Notes under the pieces: generated by a model | Databases searched by the model: none | Told to the model about the DNA's origin: nothing | What the model saw: the letters and a program-made list of their open reading frames with translations, nothing else | Part shown: positions 11,167 to 21,376 of the stretch, in pieces | Position numbering within the stretch: position 1 is the first letter of the stretch | How the letters are laid out: the number at the start of each line of letters is the position of its first letter | Source of the DNA: Pediococcus inopinatus | GTDB lineage: Bacteria; Bacillota; Bacilli; Lactobacillales; Lactobacillaceae | NCBI RefSeq assembly: GCF_002982135.1 | Contig: NZ_CP019981.1 | Location: forward strand, 496,001 to 560,000 | Direction of reading: 5' to 3' | Length of the DNA stretch: 64,000 bases | Made by a program: the position numbers and the translations under genes

Positions 11167-11850
11167 TTAAAACGGGAGCAAAAAATAGCCGAAAGCTAAA
11201 TACGGGATAAAAGGGATCTGTCGCGGAACGATTTTTTGAAAAATGAGTGTGAAACTTAAACAAGTTAAAGACGCAAAAAAAATAATTGCTGGAAGTGATT
11301 GGATACCATGCAGAATAGCAAAAACGAAAATGAGTTCAATATCGGCTTCACCAAAACCTTTAACTATATTGGAAAATTGAAAATGAGAAAATATACTTAT
11401 TAAAAGAAAAAAAGCTAAAAGTAAGTTGATCGTACTTGGATGTTTTAAAAGCCCCAGTATTCCGAGAACCCCAATTAGACAGACGTTTACACAAGTGTGA
11501 GTTAAATCGTCTAAACTGAGATAGATTAAAATAGTGGCGGTCAGTAAATTCATGGTAAGAGGTAAAGGGTGGTAGGTGACAAAAGAAATTTGTAAATAAA
11601 GTAAACCCAAAGTCAGTTCAACCAAACAAGAGTTAGGCGGAAATGGTTGCTTGCAGTAACGACATTTACCGTTAAGGACACAATAACTAAGGATTGGAAT
11701 GAGATCATAAGTCCGTAGCAGGTGATGGCAAGTGAAACAATGAGATCGTGGGCTAATAATTGATTGACCAAGATCAATGCGATCTATACAAAGTGTTAGA
11801 AAAGAACCAATAATTGTACCGATTATAAAAAAATAACTGTGAATAAGCAT
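11167..11850 (-). CDS. comC: ComC/PilD-type prepilin peptidase (A24 family)
   Basis: Membrane aspartyl peptidase that cleaves the leader of ComGC-like pseudopilins needed for DNA uptake. The 227 aa (normal length) start with a hydrophobic segment. A cytoplasmic domain with two CxxC pairs (CFTCHHLL and CRYCKQPF) follows, then six or so membrane spans. The catalytic aspartates are the one in LDDLTH and the one in the motif GFGEAD, the Firmicutes form of GxGD. The start codon is an ATG preceded by GGAGG. It lies alone, convergent to rpoC and divergent from rpsL. The substrate pseudopilin genes are not in the window. Confidence 0.88.
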   Translation of the reverse strand: MLIHSYFFIIGTIIGSFLTLCIDRIDLGQSIISPRSHCFTCHHLLRTYDLIPILSYCVLNGKCRYCKQPFPPNSCLVELTLGLLYLQISFVTYHPLPLTMNLLTATILIYLSLDDLTHTCVNVCLIGVLGILGLLKHPSTINLLLAFFLLISIFSHFQFSNIVKGFGEADIELIFVFAILHGIQSLPAIIFFASLTCLSFTLIFQKIVPRQIPFIPYLAFGYFLLPF

Positions 11851-11995
11851 ATTAAGACCTCCATTAATTATAAGTACGGGTTTTAAGAACTTTTTAACGA
11901 ATAATCAGGTGAATATTTTTACGCTGTAATTTTCAATTAGCTTTTAAAAAAGGCGGTGCATCAGGAGTTATTTAAAAATAATTGACGAAACATCA

Positions 11996-12024
11996 TTGAC
12001 AAGTTATGCGGATGATGATAATCT
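11996..12024 (+). promoter_or_regulatory. Promoter of the str operon (rpsL-rpsG-fusA)
   Basis: -35 TTGACA (11996-12001), 17-bp spacer, -10 TAATCT (12019-12024). GATAAT at 12017-12022 is an alternative -10 with a shorter spacer. The rest of the comC-rpsL gap before it (11851-11995) is A/T-rich and I see no gene in it. Confidence 0.7.
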
Positions 12025-12030
12025 AAAAAA

Positions 12031-12178
12031 GGTGCTTTTGTGGACAGGTTCTGTATTAGACAGACATGCTGACTGGAAACAGTGGTACAAAGCGATGTTC
12101 AGGCGCGTTTTTTTATAACAAAAAAAGGACCACCTGGATGTGTGTGCTTAAACTAAAAAGATTTTAAATTTGGAAGGG
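12031..12178 (+). promoter_or_regulatory. Structured 5' leader of rpsL
   Basis: The leader is about 160 nt and holds several helices: ACTG-GAAA-CAGT with a GNRA tetraloop (12072-12083), and AAAGCG (12089-12094) pairing with CGC-G-TTT directly before a seven-T run (12108-12114), which is terminator-like. GGTGCTTTTGT near 12031 may also pair long-range with ACAAAAAAAGGACCACC near 12118-12134. The layout suggests attenuation or autoregulation of the str operon. No known Rfam family could be assigned by eye. Confidence 0.45.
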
Positions 12179-12189
12179 GAAACAAATCA

Positions 12190-12603
12190 ATGCCTACAAT
12201 TAACCAATTGGTTCGTAAGGGCCGTCATTCACACGGTTCTAAATCGAAGGCTCCTGCTTTGAATTATGGCTACAATAGCATGAAGAAAAAAGCAGTTGCT
12301 AACCCAGCTCCACAAAAACGTGGGGTTGCAACTCGTGTCGGAACTATGACACCTAAGAAACCTAACTCTGCTTTACGTAAATATGCTCGTGTACGTCTTT
12401 CTAACTTGATTGAAGTTACAGCATACATCCCAGGAATTGGCCATAACCTTCAGGAACATAGTGTTGTGCTTATCCGTGGGGGCCGTGTTAAGGATTTACC
12501 TGGTGTACGTTATCACGTTATCCGTGGTGCACTTGATACAGCCGGTGTTACAGATCGTAAACAAAGCCGTTCTAAATACGGTACAAAGAAACCTAAGAAG
12601 TAA
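12190..12603 (+). CDS. rpsL: 30S ribosomal protein S12
   Basis: S12 lies at the decoding centre and monitors codon-anticodon pairing. It has 137 aa. The streptomycin-contact loops [11 protein letters not shown] and [13 protein letters not shown] are wild type, so no streptomycin-resistance or restrictive mutation is visible. It is the first gene of the str operon; rpsG follows 13 bp downstream. Confidence 0.98.
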   Translation: MPTINQLVRKGRHSHGSKSKAPALNYGYNSMKKKAVANPAPQKRGVATRVGTMTPKKPNSALRKYARVRLSNLIEVTAYIPGIGHNLQEHSVVLIRGGRVKDLPGVRYHVIRGALDTAGVTDRKQSRSKYGTKKPKK

Positions 12604-12616
12604 GGAGGTAGTTTAA

Positions 12617-13087
12617 ATGCCAAGAAAAGGCCCAGCATCAAAACGTGAAGTATTACCTGATCCAATTTATAACTCAAAGTTAGTAACTCGTTTAATTAAC
12701 CATTTAATGTTAGATGGTAAACGTGGTACAGCTTCAAAAATTCTCTATAATGCATTTGATCTTATCAAATCCGAAACTGGTAACGAACCAACAGAGGTAT
12801 TTGATGAAGCAATGAAGAACATTATGCCAGTTCTTGAAGTTAAAGCTCGTCGTGTTGGTGGTTCTAACTACCAAGTACCTATTGAAGTTCGTCCAGATCG
12901 TCGATCAACATTAGGTCTTCGTTGGCTCGTGAATTATTCACGCCTTCGTGGTGAACACACAATGACAGAACGTCTTGCTCGTGAAATCATGGACGCTGCA
13001 AATAATACAGGTGCTTCAGTTAAAAAGCGTGAAGATACACATAGAATGGCTGAAGCCAACCGAGCATTCGCTCATTATCGTTGGTAA
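12617..13087 (+). CDS. rpsG: 30S ribosomal protein S7
   Basis: S7 nucleates assembly of the 30S head and contacts the exit-site tRNA. The 156 aa are the standard length. It starts at an ATG 9 bp after TAAGGAGG, which overlaps the rpsL stop region. A structured gap of 135 bp separates it from fusA. Confidence 0.98.
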   Translation: MPRKGPASKREVLPDPIYNSKLVTRLINHLMLDGKRGTASKILYNAFDLIKSETGNEPTEVFDEAMKNIMPVLEVKARRVGGSNYQVPIEVRPDRRSTLGLRWLVNYSRLRGEHTMTERLAREIMDAANNTGASVKKREDTHRMAEANRAFAHYRW

Positions 13088-13095
13088 TTTTCCAC

Positions 13096-13172
13096 TTGTT
13101 GCTTAAGCCAATTTGATTTGGAGAGCAACAACGAATGGCTATTATATGGAGCCCATATAGTAGTCATTTTTT
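13096..13172 (+). promoter_or_regulatory. Two-hairpin element between rpsG and fusA, second hairpin terminator-like
   Basis: Hairpin 1: TTGTTGCT (13096-13103) pairs perfectly with AGCAACAA (13124-13131), with CCAA/TTGG pairing inside. Hairpin 2: a 15-bp stem, 13135-13149 with 13153-13167, two G-U pairs, 3-nt loop, followed by TTTTTT. The second helix has all the marks of an intrinsic terminator, yet fusA lies 50 bp further with no obvious strong promoter of its own. It is therefore a candidate attenuator that sets EF-G output relative to S12/S7. Confidence 0.65.
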
Positions 13173-13222
13173 CTAAATTTGATTATTTAACCATTCATTC
13201 GAAGGGAGAAACATTTTTTACT

Positions 13223-15322
13223 ATGGCTAATAAACGAGAATTTCCACTTGAAAAGACTCGTAATATCGGAATCATGGCCCATATCGATGCCGGTAAAACG
13301 ACTACTACAGAGCGGATTTTATACTACACAGGTAAAATTCATAAAATTGGTGAAACTCATGATGGAGCTTCACAAATGGACTGGATGGCACAGGAACAGG
13401 AACGTGGAATTACAATCACGTCTGCTGCAACTACTGCTGCTTGGAAAGATCACCGAATTAACATCATTGATACACCAGGACATGTTGATTTCACTATTGA
13501 AGTTGAACGTTCATTGCGTGTTTTAGATGGTGCAGTTGCGGTCCTTGATGCACAAGCAGGTGTAGAACCTCAAACTGAAACAGTTTGGCGTCAAGCATCT
13601 GATTACAGTGTTCCTCGGATTGTTTTTGCAAATAAGATGGATAAAGTTGGTGCTGACTTTGATTTCTCTGTTCAATCACTTAGAGATCGTTTACAAGCAA
13701 ATGCTTTACCAATCCAAATGCCAATTGGTGCCGAAGATGATTTTGAAGGGGTCATTGACCTTGTTGAAATGAAAGCTGATCTTTACGATGAAGATAAGCT
13801 AGGTACTGAATGGGATACAGTTGATGTTCCTGATGATTACAAAGAAGAAGCTGAGAAGCGTCGGACTGCAATGATCGAACAATTAGCTGATATTGACGAT
13901 GACATCATGGAAAAATACCTTGGTGGAGAAGAAATCAGTAAGGATGAAATCAAGGCTGCTATCCGTAAGGGTACTTTGAACCTTGAACTCTTCCCTGTAT
14001 TAGCTGGTTCAGCTTTCAAAAACAAAGGTGTTCAAATGATGTTGGATGCCGTTGTTGACTACTTACCATCACCATTGGATGTTAAACCATACAATGCTGT
14101 TGATCCCGAGACAGACGAAGCCGTTGAATTAATTGCCGGAGACGACAAACCATTCTCTGCTTTAGCATTTAAAGTGGCTACAGATCCTTTCGTTGGTCGT
14201 TTGACTTATATCCGAGTTTATACAGGAACATTGGAATCAGGTTCTTATGTTTTGAACTCTACTAAAGACAAACGTGAACGTGTTGGTCGTTTGCTACAAA
14301 TGCATTCTAATCACCGTCAAGAAATCCCAGAAGTTTTCTCAGGTGATATTGCAGCTGCTATTGGTTTGAAGAATACCACAACTGGTGATTCTTTAACTGA
14401 TCCTGATCATCCATTACATTTGGAATCAATGACTTTCCCAGATCCAGTTATCCAGGTTGCCGTTGAACCAAAATCTAAAGCTGATCAAGATAAGATGGAT
14501 ATTGCTTTACAAAAACTTGCTGAAGAAGATCCTTCATTCAAGGCTGAAACAGATCCTGAAACCGGTGAAACATTAATTGCCGGAATGGGTGAGTTACATT
14601 TGGATATCATTATTGATCGTATGAAACGTGAGTTTAACGTTGAGGCATCTGTTGGTGCACCTCAAGTTGCTTATCGTGAAGCCTTCACAAAACCTGCTTC
14701 TGCACAAGGTAAGTTTGTGCGTCAGTCTGGTGGTAAAGGTCAATATGGTGATGTTTGGATTGAATTTACACCTAACGAAGAAGGAAAAGGATTTGAATTC
14801 GAAGACGGCATCGTTGGTGGTGTTGTTCCTCGTGAATTCATTCCAGCTGTAGAACAAGGTTTACGAGAAGCTTTGAATAACGGTGTGCTTGCCGGTTATC
14901 CATTAGTTGACTTGAAGGCTAAGTTATACGATGGTAGTTATCATGAAGTCGATTCTAGTGAAGCTGCATTTAAGGTAGCTGCATCAATTTCACTTCATAA
15001 TGCTGCTAAAAAGGCTGCTCCAGTAATTTTGGAACCCGTTATGAAAGTTGAAGTTCGTGTTCCTGAAGAGTACATGGGCGATATCATGGGCCAAATTACT
15101 GCTCGTCGTGGACGTGTTGAAGGTATGGAAGCTATCTCTGGTGCTGAAGAGATTCATTCATTCGTACCTCTTTCAGAAATGTTTGGTTATGCCACAACAT
15201 TGCGTTCAGCTTCACAGGGCCGTGGAACGTTTACAATGACATTTGATCATTACGAAGCAGTTCCTAAGTCAATTCAAGAAGAAATTATCAAGAAAAATGG
15301 CGGTTCTTCAAGTAAGGACTAA
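13223..15322 (+). CDS. fusA: Elongation factor G
   Basis: EF-G is the translational GTPase that drives tRNA and mRNA translocation and, with RRF, ribosome recycling. From the ATG at 13223 it has 699 aa, the usual length. An in-frame extension up to 13118 would run through the upstream hairpins and is not credible. G1 [14 protein letters not shown]3 DTPGHVDF and G4 NKMD are all present, followed by domains II to V. It is the last gene of the str operon. tuf does not follow, as in other lactobacilli. Confidence 0.98.
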   Translation: MANKREFPLEKTRNIGIMAHIDAGKTTTTERILYYTGKIHKIGETHDGASQMDWMAQEQERGITITSAATTAAWKDHRINIIDTPGHVDFTIEVERSLRVLDGAVAVLDAQAGVEPQTETVWRQASDYSVPRIVFANKMDKVGADFDFSVQSLRDRLQANALPIQMPIGAEDDFEGVIDLVEMKADLYDEDKLGTEWDTVDVPDDYKEEAEKRRTAMIEQLADIDDDIMEKYLGGEEISKDEIKAAIRKGTLNLELFPVLAGSAFKNKGVQMMLDAVVDYLPSPLDVKPYNAVDPETDEAVELIAGDDKPFSALAFKVATDPFVGRLTYIRVYTGTLESGSYVLNSTKDKRERVGRLLQMHSNHRQEIPEVFSGDIAAAIGLKNTTTGDSLTDPDHPLHLESMTFPDPVIQVAVEPKSKADQDKMDIALQKLAEEDPSFKAETDPETGETLIAGMGELHLDIIIDRMKREFNVEASVGAPQVAYREAFTKPASAQGKFVRQSGGKGQYGDVWIEFTPNEEGKGFEFEDGIVGGVVPREFIPAVEQGLREALNNGVLAGYPLVDLKAKLYDGSYHEVDSSEAAFKVAASISLHNAAKKAAPVILEPVMKVEVRVPEEYMGDIMGQITARRGRVEGMEAISGAEEIHSFVPLSEMFGYATTLRSASQGRGTFTMTFDHYEAVPKSIQEEIIKKNGGSSSKD

Positions 15323-15347
15323 TTAATTTTAATTGATAGAAAAAAAC

Positions 15348-15380
15348 CTCCAAACAGTGAAAGCTGCTTGGAGATTTTTT
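15348..15380 (+). terminator. Terminator after fusA, probably bidirectional
   Basis: CTCCAA (15348-15353) pairs with TTGGAG (15368-15373) and an inner CAGT/GCTG stem extends the helix. T-run at 15375-15380. An A-run upstream lets it also serve the convergent pncA transcript. Confidence 0.85.
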
Positions 15381-15383
15381 GTG

Positions 15384-15938
15384 TTAAATGATTTCGGCAC
15401 CTAAACAAGTTTTGAAGTGATTCAAAGCCCATTTATGCCCAGCTGGATCAAAACTTGCGACTGCAGACGCGGGAATTCTAAGCTGATAATTCAGGTTATA
15501 CGCAGAAACTGCGGTGTGTAAAATGCAAATGTCTGTATACACACCAACTAAAGTTAACTTCTTTATATGACGACTACGTAAAAAGTTATCGAGATTTGAA
15601 TTTACAAACGCGCTATAACGATTTTTATTATAGTAATAAACTTGAGAGCTATTTTGATTTTTCTGATACCATTGTTGAACTTGATCGTAAAGTTCATGTC
15701 CCCAAGTTTCTGCAAGGTTATGGGGCGGAAAAAGCTTTGTCTCAGGATGGTAGGGATCGTTTAAATCGTGTAAATCTGTCGGAAAAATAATAAAATTTCC
15801 TTTTTGTTTAAATTCATTTGCTAATTTAATGATTTGAGATTGAATTTCTTGTCCTGGTTTAGCGGTTGTTAGCGAACCTTGGTCAGCCACAAAATCATTT
15901 GTATAGTCTATAATAAGTAAAGCTTCCGCTGATTTCAT
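15384..15938 (-). CDS. pncA: Nicotinamidase, isochorismatase-like cysteine hydrolase
   Basis: Hydrolyses nicotinamide to nicotinate for NAD salvage. The 184-aa protein resembles the streptococcal nicotinamidase along its length: the catalytic Asp in IIDYTNDFVAD, the metal-site region with DLHD and HPETKLFPPHN, the catalytic Lys in NKNRYSAF, and the nucleophile Cys in GVYTDICILHTAV. The reading frame extends 18 codons upstream, but the ATG at 15938 is preceded by GGAGGA and gives the conserved start. It is monocistronic and convergent to fusA. Substrate choice within the isochorismatase family rests on motif similarity. Confidence 0.85.
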   Translation of the reverse strand: MKSAEALLIIDYTNDFVADQGSLTTAKPGQEIQSQIIKLANEFKQKGNFIIFPTDLHDLNDPYHPETKLFPPHNLAETWGHELYDQVQQWYQKNQNSSQVYYYNKNRYSAFVNSNLDNFLRSRHIKKLTLVGVYTDICILHTAVSAYNLNYQLRIPASAVASFDPAGHKWALNHFKTCLGAEII

Positions 15939-16055
15939 TAAATAATCCTCCGATTTATTCTTAAGTATAATTGTTTTGATGATAGTAATCATCTTCTTTG
16001 ATTGTTACAAATTGATTACATTTTAAGAAAGTAAGGATTAATTGGCTTAAAGGCC

Positions 16056-16084
16056 TTGTAAAGCCCGGGTTTATCTAGTAATAT
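16056..16084 (+). promoter_or_regulatory. Promoter of the S10-spc-alpha cluster
   Basis: -35 TTGTAA (16056-16061), 17-bp spacer, -10 TAATAT (16079-16084). It gives a leader of roughly 160 nt before rpsJ. Confidence 0.7.
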
Positions 16085-16091
16085 AGACAAG

Positions 16092-16251
16092 TACTTGAGT
16101 TTTGACGGGTGAACTATGCCCATCAATTCAGGTAAAACAAGGAGCTTTGATGTGAAAGGTTGCGACACACCCGGCCGCTTTGCCATGAGGGTGCGGCGGT
16201 AATTTTCACGGAGCAAGTCTCATTTTTAAAATAGACGAAGGAGGGAACACA
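16092..16251 (+). promoter_or_regulatory. S10 operon leader RNA
   Basis: A long untranslated region before rpsJ with a G/C-rich core (16160-16200) whose sequence around GGTTGCGACACACCCGG looks like the segment commonly seen upstream of rpsJ in lactobacilli and streptococci. The GAAAGG and GCGACACACCC arms can pair with GGGTGCGGCGG and downstream bases. By analogy with other S10 leaders it may bind a ribosomal protein of the operon such as L4. That ligand is an inference. Confidence 0.55.
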
Positions 16252-16560
16252 ATGGCAAAACAAAAAATTCGTATCCGTTTAAAGGCATACGAACATCGTA
16301 TTTTAGATCAATCCGCAGACAAGATTGTCGAAACTGCAAAAAGAACTGGTGCCACAATTTCTGGTCCAATTCCATTACCAACAGAACGTACAATCTATAC
16401 GGTTTTAAGTTCACCGCATAAATTCAAAAAGGCTCGTGAACAGTTTGAAATGCGTACACATAAGCGTTTGATCGATATCGTTAACCCAACACCAAAGACA
16501 GTTGACTCATTAATGAAGTTAGACTTACCCAGCGGTGTGGATATTGAAATTAAGCTTTAG
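16252..16560 (+). CDS. rpsJ: 30S ribosomal protein S10
   Basis: S10 sits in the 30S head and, as NusE, takes part in antitermination. The 102 aa include the conserved [14 protein letters not shown] start. The ribosome binding site is GAAGGAGGG. It is the first gene of the S10 cluster, and rplC begins 47 bp downstream. Confidence 0.98.
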   Translation: MAKQKIRIRLKAYEHRILDQSADKIVETAKRTGATISGPIPLPTERTIYTVLSSPHKFKKAREQFEMRTHKRLIDIVNPTPKTVDSLMKLDLPSGVDIEIKL

Positions 16561-16607
16561 TATTTAGATCTATATTTTAAAGAAACAAACACATTGGAGG
16601 TGTACTC

Positions 16608-17243
16608 ATGACCAAAAAAGGAATTTTAGGAAAAAAGATTGGTATGACCCAAGTCTTTACAGACAACGGCGAGTTAGTTCCAGTTACCGTTGTTGATACA
16701 ACGCCAAACGTTGTATTACAAGTTAAAACCGTTGAAAGTGATGGTTATAACGCAGTGCAATTAGGGTTCGATGACAAACGTAAAGTGCTAAGTAACAAGC
16801 CTGAACAAGGACATGTTGCAAAAGCAAATACGAATCCTAAACGGTTCATCCATGAAGTTAGAGATGTTGCATTGGACGAATTAAAAGTCGGAGATACAAT
16901 TAGTGCTGACTTATTCGCTGCAGGTGATATCGTTGACGTCACTGGTACTACCAAGGGACATGGTTTCCAAGGTAATGTCAAAAAAGATGGACAACATATT
17001 GGTCCGATGGCACATGGCTCCCGTTATCATCGTCGTCCAGGTTCTCTCGGTGCTATTATTAACCGAGTATTTCCTGGAAAGAAGTTACCAGGACGTATGG
17101 GTAACAATACACGAACTATTCAAAACCTTGAAATCGTTAAGGCTGACACAGAAAACAACGTATTGTTGATTAAGGGAAATGTCCCTGGATCAAAGAGCTC
17201 ATTCTTAGTTGTTAAGAATGCAGTTAAGCCACATAAAAAGTAG
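16608..17243 (+). CDS. rplC: 50S ribosomal protein L3
   Basis: L3 is a primary 23S-binding protein that reaches toward the peptidyl transferase centre. It has 211 aa. The start [17 protein letters not shown] and the long central loop ([15 protein letters not shown]) are canonical. No substitution typical of pleuromutilin or linezolid resistance is obvious by eye. Confidence 0.98.
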   Translation: MTKKGILGKKIGMTQVFTDNGELVPVTVVDTTPNVVLQVKTVESDGYNAVQLGFDDKRKVLSNKPEQGHVAKANTNPKRFIHEVRDVALDELKVGDTISADLFAAGDIVDVTGTTKGHGFQGNVKKDGQHIGPMAHGSRYHRRPGSLGAIINRVFPGKKLPGRMGNNTRTIQNLEIVKADTENNVLLIKGNVPGSKSSFLVVKNAVKPHKK

Positions 17244-17261
17244 AAAGGAGGACTAAATTAA

Positions 17262-17885
17262 ATGACAAGCGTATCTTTATTTAAACAAGATGGTACAAAA
17301 AATGGCGACGTTGAACTTAACTCAGACATTTTTGGTATCACACCAAACGATAATGTGATTTTTGAAGCTGTGATTATGCAACGCGCATCAATGCGCCAAG
17401 GCACACATGCTGTTAAAAACCGTAGTGCAGTTCGTGGTGGTGGAAGAAAGCCGTGGCGTCAAAAGGGAACTGGTCGAGCACGACAAGGTTCAATCCGTTC
17501 ACCACAATGGCGTGGCGGTGGTATCGTCTTCGGTCCCACACCTCGTTCATATGCTTACAAGTTGCCAAAGAAAATGCGTCGTTTAGCACTGAAGTCAGTA
17601 CTTTCACAAAAAGTATTGGATGACAGTTTGTTAGTTGTTGATGATTACAGCTTTGAACAACCAAAGACAAAGGCATTTGCCCAATCACTCGACAGCTTAA
17701 AAGTTTCGACGAAAGCATTATTAGTCCTTGAAGAAGATAACGAAGCAACTGCTCGTGCAGCTCGCAATCTTGAAAACATCAAAATCGTTTCACCAAGTGG
17801 TGTTAATGTATTAGATGTTATCAACAGCGATAAGCTTATTATCACTAAAAAGGCTCTTTCTCAAGTAGAGGAGGCTCTCGCATAA
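17262..17885 (+). CDS. rplD: 50S ribosomal protein L4
   Basis: L4 lines the nascent-peptide tunnel and in several bacteria represses its own operon through the S10 leader. It has 207 aa. The extended tunnel loop [18 protein letters not shown] (near residue 60) is wild type at the macrolide-contact positions. Its stop overlaps the rplW start by one base. Confidence 0.98.
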   Translation: MTSVSLFKQDGTKNGDVELNSDIFGITPNDNVIFEAVIMQRASMRQGTHAVKNRSAVRGGGRKPWRQKGTGRARQGSIRSPQWRGGGIVFGPTPRSYAYKLPKKMRRLALKSVLSQKVLDDSLLVVDDYSFEQPKTKAFAQSLDSLKVSTKALLVLEEDNEATARAARNLENIKIVSPSGVNVLDVINSDKLIITKKALSQVEEALA

Positions 17886-18172
17886 TGGAATCACGTGATA
17901 TTATTTTACGTCCAGTCGTCACTGAATCATCAATGGCTGAAATGGACAATAAACGCTATACATTCGATGTTGATACTCGTGCAACGAAGACAGAAGTTAG
18001 AAAAGCTGTTGAAGACGTTTTTGATGTTAAAGTTGTTAAAGTAAATGTTATGAATGTTAAAGGTAAATTGAAGCGTCAGGGACGTTATTCTGGTTATACT
18101 AAGAAACGTCGTAAGGCAATTGTCACTTTGTCTGCTGACTCAAAAGAAATCAAATTATTCGACGAAGAATAA
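17885..18172 (+). CDS. rplW: 50S ribosomal protein L23
   Basis: L23 lies at the tunnel exit and is the docking site for trigger factor and SRP. The 95 aa are normal for Firmicutes. The ATG overlaps the rplD stop (TAATG), so translation is probably coupled. Confidence 0.98.
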   Translation: MESRDIILRPVVTESSMAEMDNKRYTFDVDTRATKTEVRKAVEDVFDVKVVKVNVMNVKGKLKRQGRYSGYTKKRRKAIVTLSADSKEIKLFDEE

Positions 18173-18198
18173 TTAATAAAATATAGGAGGAAAAACAC

Positions 18199-19047
18199 GT
18201 GGGGATTAAGAAGTTTAAACCAACGACAAATGCTCGTCGTGGTATGACGCAGCTTGATTATAGCGAAATCACCAAGACGACTCCTGAAAAATCGTTACTT
18301 GAGTCTCAAAAACATACGGCCGGTCGTAATAACTCTGGTCGAATGACAGTTCGTCATCGTGGCGGTGGTAACAAGCGTCAATATCGTGTTATTGATTTCA
18401 AACGAATCAAAGATGATGTTGCTGCAACAGTTAAAGCCATTGAATACGATCCAAATCGTACTGCTAACATTGCTTTAATTGGCTATGATGATGGTGTTAA
18501 GGCATACATCATTGCACCAAAAGGATTGAAGGTTGGTGACAAAGTTCAATCTGGACCTGATGCAGATATTAAAGTTGGAAATACATTACCATTAACCAAT
18601 ATTCCTGTTGGTACTATTATTCACAACATCGAATTAAAGCCTGGCAAGGGTGGCCAATTGGCTCGTTCTGCTGGTGCTTCAGCTCAATTGCTTGGTAAAG
18701 AAGGAAAATATGTTCTTGTACGTTTAGCTTCATCAGAAGTTCGTATGATCTTATCTACTGGCCGTGCAACTATTGGTGCTGTTGGTAATGAAGAACATGA
18801 ACTTGTTAATGTTGGTAAAGCTGGCCGTACTCGCTATGCTGGACAACGTCCACATGTTCGTGGATCTGTAATGAACCCTAACGATCATCCTCATGGTGGT
18901 GGTGAAGGTAAAGCACCAATTGGTCGTCCATCACCTCTTTCACCTTGGGGTAAGAAGACTATTGGTAAGAAGACACGTAACAAACGGAATAAATCAAATA
19001 AATTTATTGTTCGTGGTCGTAAACGCGGTCGCTTAGGTAATATTTAG
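18199..19047 (+). CDS. rplB: 50S ribosomal protein L2
   Basis: L2 is needed for subunit association and peptidyl transferase activity. It has 282 aa with a GTG start 8 bp after TAGGAGG. The C-terminal signature with [14 protein letters not shown] holds the conserved histidine of the family. The basic C-terminus ends [11 protein letters not shown]. Confidence 0.98.
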   Translation: MGIKKFKPTTNARRGMTQLDYSEITKTTPEKSLLESQKHTAGRNNSGRMTVRHRGGGNKRQYRVIDFKRIKDDVAATVKAIEYDPNRTANIALIGYDDGVKAYIIAPKGLKVGDKVQSGPDADIKVGNTLPLTNIPVGTIIHNIELKPGKGGQLARSAGASAQLLGKEGKYVLVRLASSEVRMILSTGRATIGAVGNEEHELVNVGKAGRTRYAGQRPHVRGSVMNPNDHPHGGGEGKAPIGRPSPLSPWGKKTIGKKTRNKRNKSNKFIVRGRKRGRLGNI

Positions 19048-19076
19048 TTGAAAATTTCCCTAAAGGAGGTTTCATA

Positions 19077-19364
19077 ATGGGTCGTAGTTTAAAAAAAGGA
19101 CCATTTGCAGATGAACATCTTTTGAAAAAGATCGATGCACAAAAAGATCAAGAAAAGAAATCTGTAATTAAAACATGGTCACGTCGTTCTACAATTTTCC
19201 CAAGTTTTATCGGTTATACAATTGCTGTCTATGATGGCAGAAAGCATGTCCCAGTTTATATTCAAGATGACATGGTTGGCCATAAGCTTGGCGAGTTTGT
19301 ACCAACGCGTACATTCCATGGTCATGGTAATGGTACCGACGATAAAAAGACAACTGCTAAATAA
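19077..19364 (+). CDS. rpsS: 30S ribosomal protein S19
   Basis: S19 forms the 30S head with S13 and contacts bridge B1a. The 95-aa protein has the conserved [10 protein letters not shown] start and the [16 protein letters not shown] motif. It starts at an ATG after AAAGGAGG. Confidence 0.98.
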   Translation: MGRSLKKGPFADEHLLKKIDAQKDQEKKSVIKTWSRRSTIFPSFIGYTIAVYDGRKHVPVYIQDDMVGHKLGEFVPTRTFHGHGNGTDDKKTTAK

Positions 19365-19376
19365 GGAGGATGAATC

Positions 19377-19724
19377 ATGGCTGAACAAGTAACATCTGCA
19401 CATGCAACTGCAAAAACTGTTCGCATTGCCGCTCGTAAGGTTCGTTTAGTAGTTGATCTTATTAGAGGAAAAAGCGTCGCAGAAGCAATTGCAACTCTTA
19501 AATTTACACCAAGAGGCGCATCGCCAGTAGTAGAAAAAGTTTTAATGTCTGCTGTAGCGAATGCTGAAAATAACTTTGATTTAGATCGCGAAGATTTGGT
19601 TGTAAGTGAAGCTTATGTCAATGAAGGACCAACGTTAAAACGTTTCCGTCCACGGGCAAAAGGTTCTGCTTCACCAATCAACAAGAGAACAAGTCATATT
19701 ACAGTAGTCGTATCTGAGAAATAG
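19377..19724 (+). CDS. rplV: 50S ribosomal protein L22
   Basis: L22 has a beta-hairpin lining the exit tunnel opposite L4. The 115 aa are standard, and the hairpin tip ([17 protein letters not shown]) has no insertion or deletion like those seen in macrolide-resistant strains. It follows rpsS by 12 bp. Confidence 0.98.
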   Translation: MAEQVTSAHATAKTVRIAARKVRLVVDLIRGKSVAEAIATLKFTPRGASPVVEKVLMSAVANAENNFDLDREDLVVSEAYVNEGPTLKRFRPRAKGSASPINKRTSHITVVVSEK

Positions 19725-19736
19725 GAGGGAACACGC

Positions 19737-20408
19737 GTGGGTCAAAAAGTAAATCCAAATGGATTTCGTGTTGGTATCATCCGTGACTGGGAAGCAAAAT
19801 GGTATGCTGAAAAAGATTTTGCTAACTACTTGCGTGAAGATTTACAAATTCGTAAATTCATCTCAACTAAGCTTGCCGACGCATCTGTTTCCAATGTAGA
19901 AATCGAACGTGCTGCAAATCGCGTTAACGTTTCTATCCATACCGCAAAACCAGGTATGGTCATTGGAAAAGGCGGATCCGAAGTAGAAAGCTTACGGAAA
20001 CAATTAAATGAGCTTACAGGTAAACGAGTTCATATTAATATTATTGAAATTAAGAAACCTGATTTAGATGCTAAATTAGTTGGCGAAAACATTGCTGCTC
20101 AACTAGAAGGCCGTGTCGCTTTCCGTCGAGCAATGAAACAAGCAATGCAACGTACAATGCGTTCAGGCGCTAAGGGTATCAAAACCCAAGTTGCTGGACG
20201 ATTAAACGGAGCAGATATGTCCCGTGTTGAGCATTACTCTGAAGGAACAGTACCTTTGCACACATTACGTGCTGACGTTGATTATGCTTGGGTCGAAGCA
20301 AGCACAACATACGGTCGTTTAGGTGTTAAAACTTGGATCTACCGTGGAGAAATCTTGCCAGAAGCAAAGAGTTCCAAAGGAAATTCTAAAGAACAAGGAG
20401 GGAAATAA
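19737..20408 (+). CDS. rpsC: 30S ribosomal protein S3
   Basis: S3 forms the mRNA entry pore with S4 and S5. It has 223 aa and a GTG start. The KH domain is visible with [15 protein letters not shown], followed by the C-terminal S3 domain. It starts 12 bp after rplV. Confidence 0.98.
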   Translation: MGQKVNPNGFRVGIIRDWEAKWYAEKDFANYLREDLQIRKFISTKLADASVSNVEIERAANRVNVSIHTAKPGMVIGKGGSEVESLRKQLNELTGKRVHINIIEIKKPDLDAKLVGENIAAQLEGRVAFRRAMKQAMQRTMRSGAKGIKTQVAGRLNGADMSRVEHYSEGTVPLHTLRADVDYAWVEASTTYGRLGVKTWIYRGEILPEAKSSKGNSKEQGGK

Positions 20409-20410
20409 TC

Positions 20411-20845
20411 ATGCTAGTACCAAAACGAGTTAAGTTCCGTCGTGTGCATCGTGGTAAGATGCGTGGTGCCGCAAAAGGCGGTAAAACTGTTACATTCGGC
20501 GATTTTGGTTTACAGGCTTTAGATTCACATTGGATCTCAAACCGTCAAATTGAAGCAGCCCGTGTTGCTATGAACCGTCACATGAAACGTGGCGGTAAAG
20601 TTTGGATCAAAATTTTCCCTCATAAGTCTTACACTTCAAAAGGTGTAGGTGTTCGTATGGGTAATGGTAAAGGTACTCCCGAAGGTTGGGTAGCACCAGT
20701 GAAACGCGAAAAAGTGATGTTTGAAGTTGGTGGTGTTGATGAAGAAACTGCACGTGAATCATTACGTCTTGCTTCAATGAAATTACCAGTAAGAACAAAG
20801 ATCATCAAACGCGAGGAAGTAGGTGGCGAATCAGATGAAGGCTAA
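20411..20845 (+). CDS. rplP: 50S ribosomal protein L16
   Basis: L16 helps place the acceptor end of A-site tRNA. It has 144 aa with the start [19 protein letters not shown] and a conserved [13 protein letters not shown] motif. Only 2 bp separate it from rpsC, and its 3' end overlaps rpmC by 11 bp. Confidence 0.98.
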   Translation: MLVPKRVKFRRVHRGKMRGAAKGGKTVTFGDFGLQALDSHWISNRQIEAARVAMNRHMKRGGKVWIKIFPHKSYTSKGVGVRMGNGKGTPEGWVAPVKREKVMFEVGGVDEETARESLRLASMKLPVRTKIIKREEVGGESDEG

Positions 20846-21029
20846 AGAAATTAATGAATTAACCACTGATGAGATGCTTAAAAAGGAGCAAGATTATAAA
20901 GATGAGCTTTTCAATTTACGTTTCCAATTGGCTACTGGTCAATTAGAAAATACAGCTCGTTTAAAGCAAGTTCGTAAGAACATTGCCCGAATCAAAACTG
21001 TTTTACGTCAAAAAGAGTTAAGTAAGTAG
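20835..21029 (+). CDS. rpmC: 50S ribosomal protein L29
   Basis: Small helical protein at the tunnel exit next to L23. From the ATG at 20835 it has 64 aa and the conserved start [10 protein letters not shown]. An in-frame GTG at 20823 overlaps the ribosome binding site AGGTGG (20821-20826) and is rejected. The 11-bp overlap with rplP points to coupled translation. Confidence 0.96.
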   Translation: MKAKEINELTTDEMLKKEQDYKDELFNLRFQLATGQLENTARLKQVRKNIARIKTVLRQKELSK

Positions 21030-21055
21030 AAGAATACGAAGGGAGGACTTACCAC

Positions 21056-21322
21056 ATGAGTGAGGAACGTAACGCTCGTAAAGTATATCAAGGTAAAGTT
21101 ATTTCCGATAAAATGGAAAAAACTATTACTGTTGAGATTAGTACTACCAAAAAACATCCTGTTTATGGCAAACGTGTTAAATATTCAAAGAAAATTAAAG
21201 CACATGATGAAAATAATGAAGCTAAAATTGGCGATGTCGTAAAAGTTATGGAAACCCGTCCGTTGTCCGCAACAAAACGTTTCCGTTTAATTGATATTGT
21301 TGAAAAAGCAGTTATTATCTAA
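21056..21322 (+). CDS. rpsQ: 30S ribosomal protein S17
   Basis: Primary 16S-binding OB-fold protein with 88 aa. The motif [18 protein letters not shown] is canonical, and the C-terminal [12 protein letters not shown] segment is present. A 54-bp gap precedes rplN. Confidence 0.98.
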   Translation: MSEERNARKVYQGKVISDKMEKTITVEISTTKKHPVYGKRVKYSKKIKAHDENNEAKIGDVVKVMETRPLSATKRFRLIDIVEKAVII

Positions 21323-21376
21323 ATTTTGTTATTTAAACTCGTATTCTGATACAAAGATGGAAGGAGGACACTAACT

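Noticed and set aside
11880..11910. TAACGAATAA, similar to a competence CIN-box, near comC
   Set aside because: It reads on the plus strand, away from comC, and lactobacilli are not known to use the streptococcal box, so it is probably chance.
12080..12095. CAGTGGTACAAAGCG in the rpsL leader resembles the T-box core GGGTGGNACCGCG
   Set aside because: No specifier loop, S-turn or other T-box element is seen upstream, and an aminoacylation sensor before rpsL would be without precedent. The likeness is short.
13118..13222. N-terminal extension of EF-G by 35 codons
   Set aside because: It would translate the hairpin element upstream; the conserved EF-G start is the ATG at 13223.
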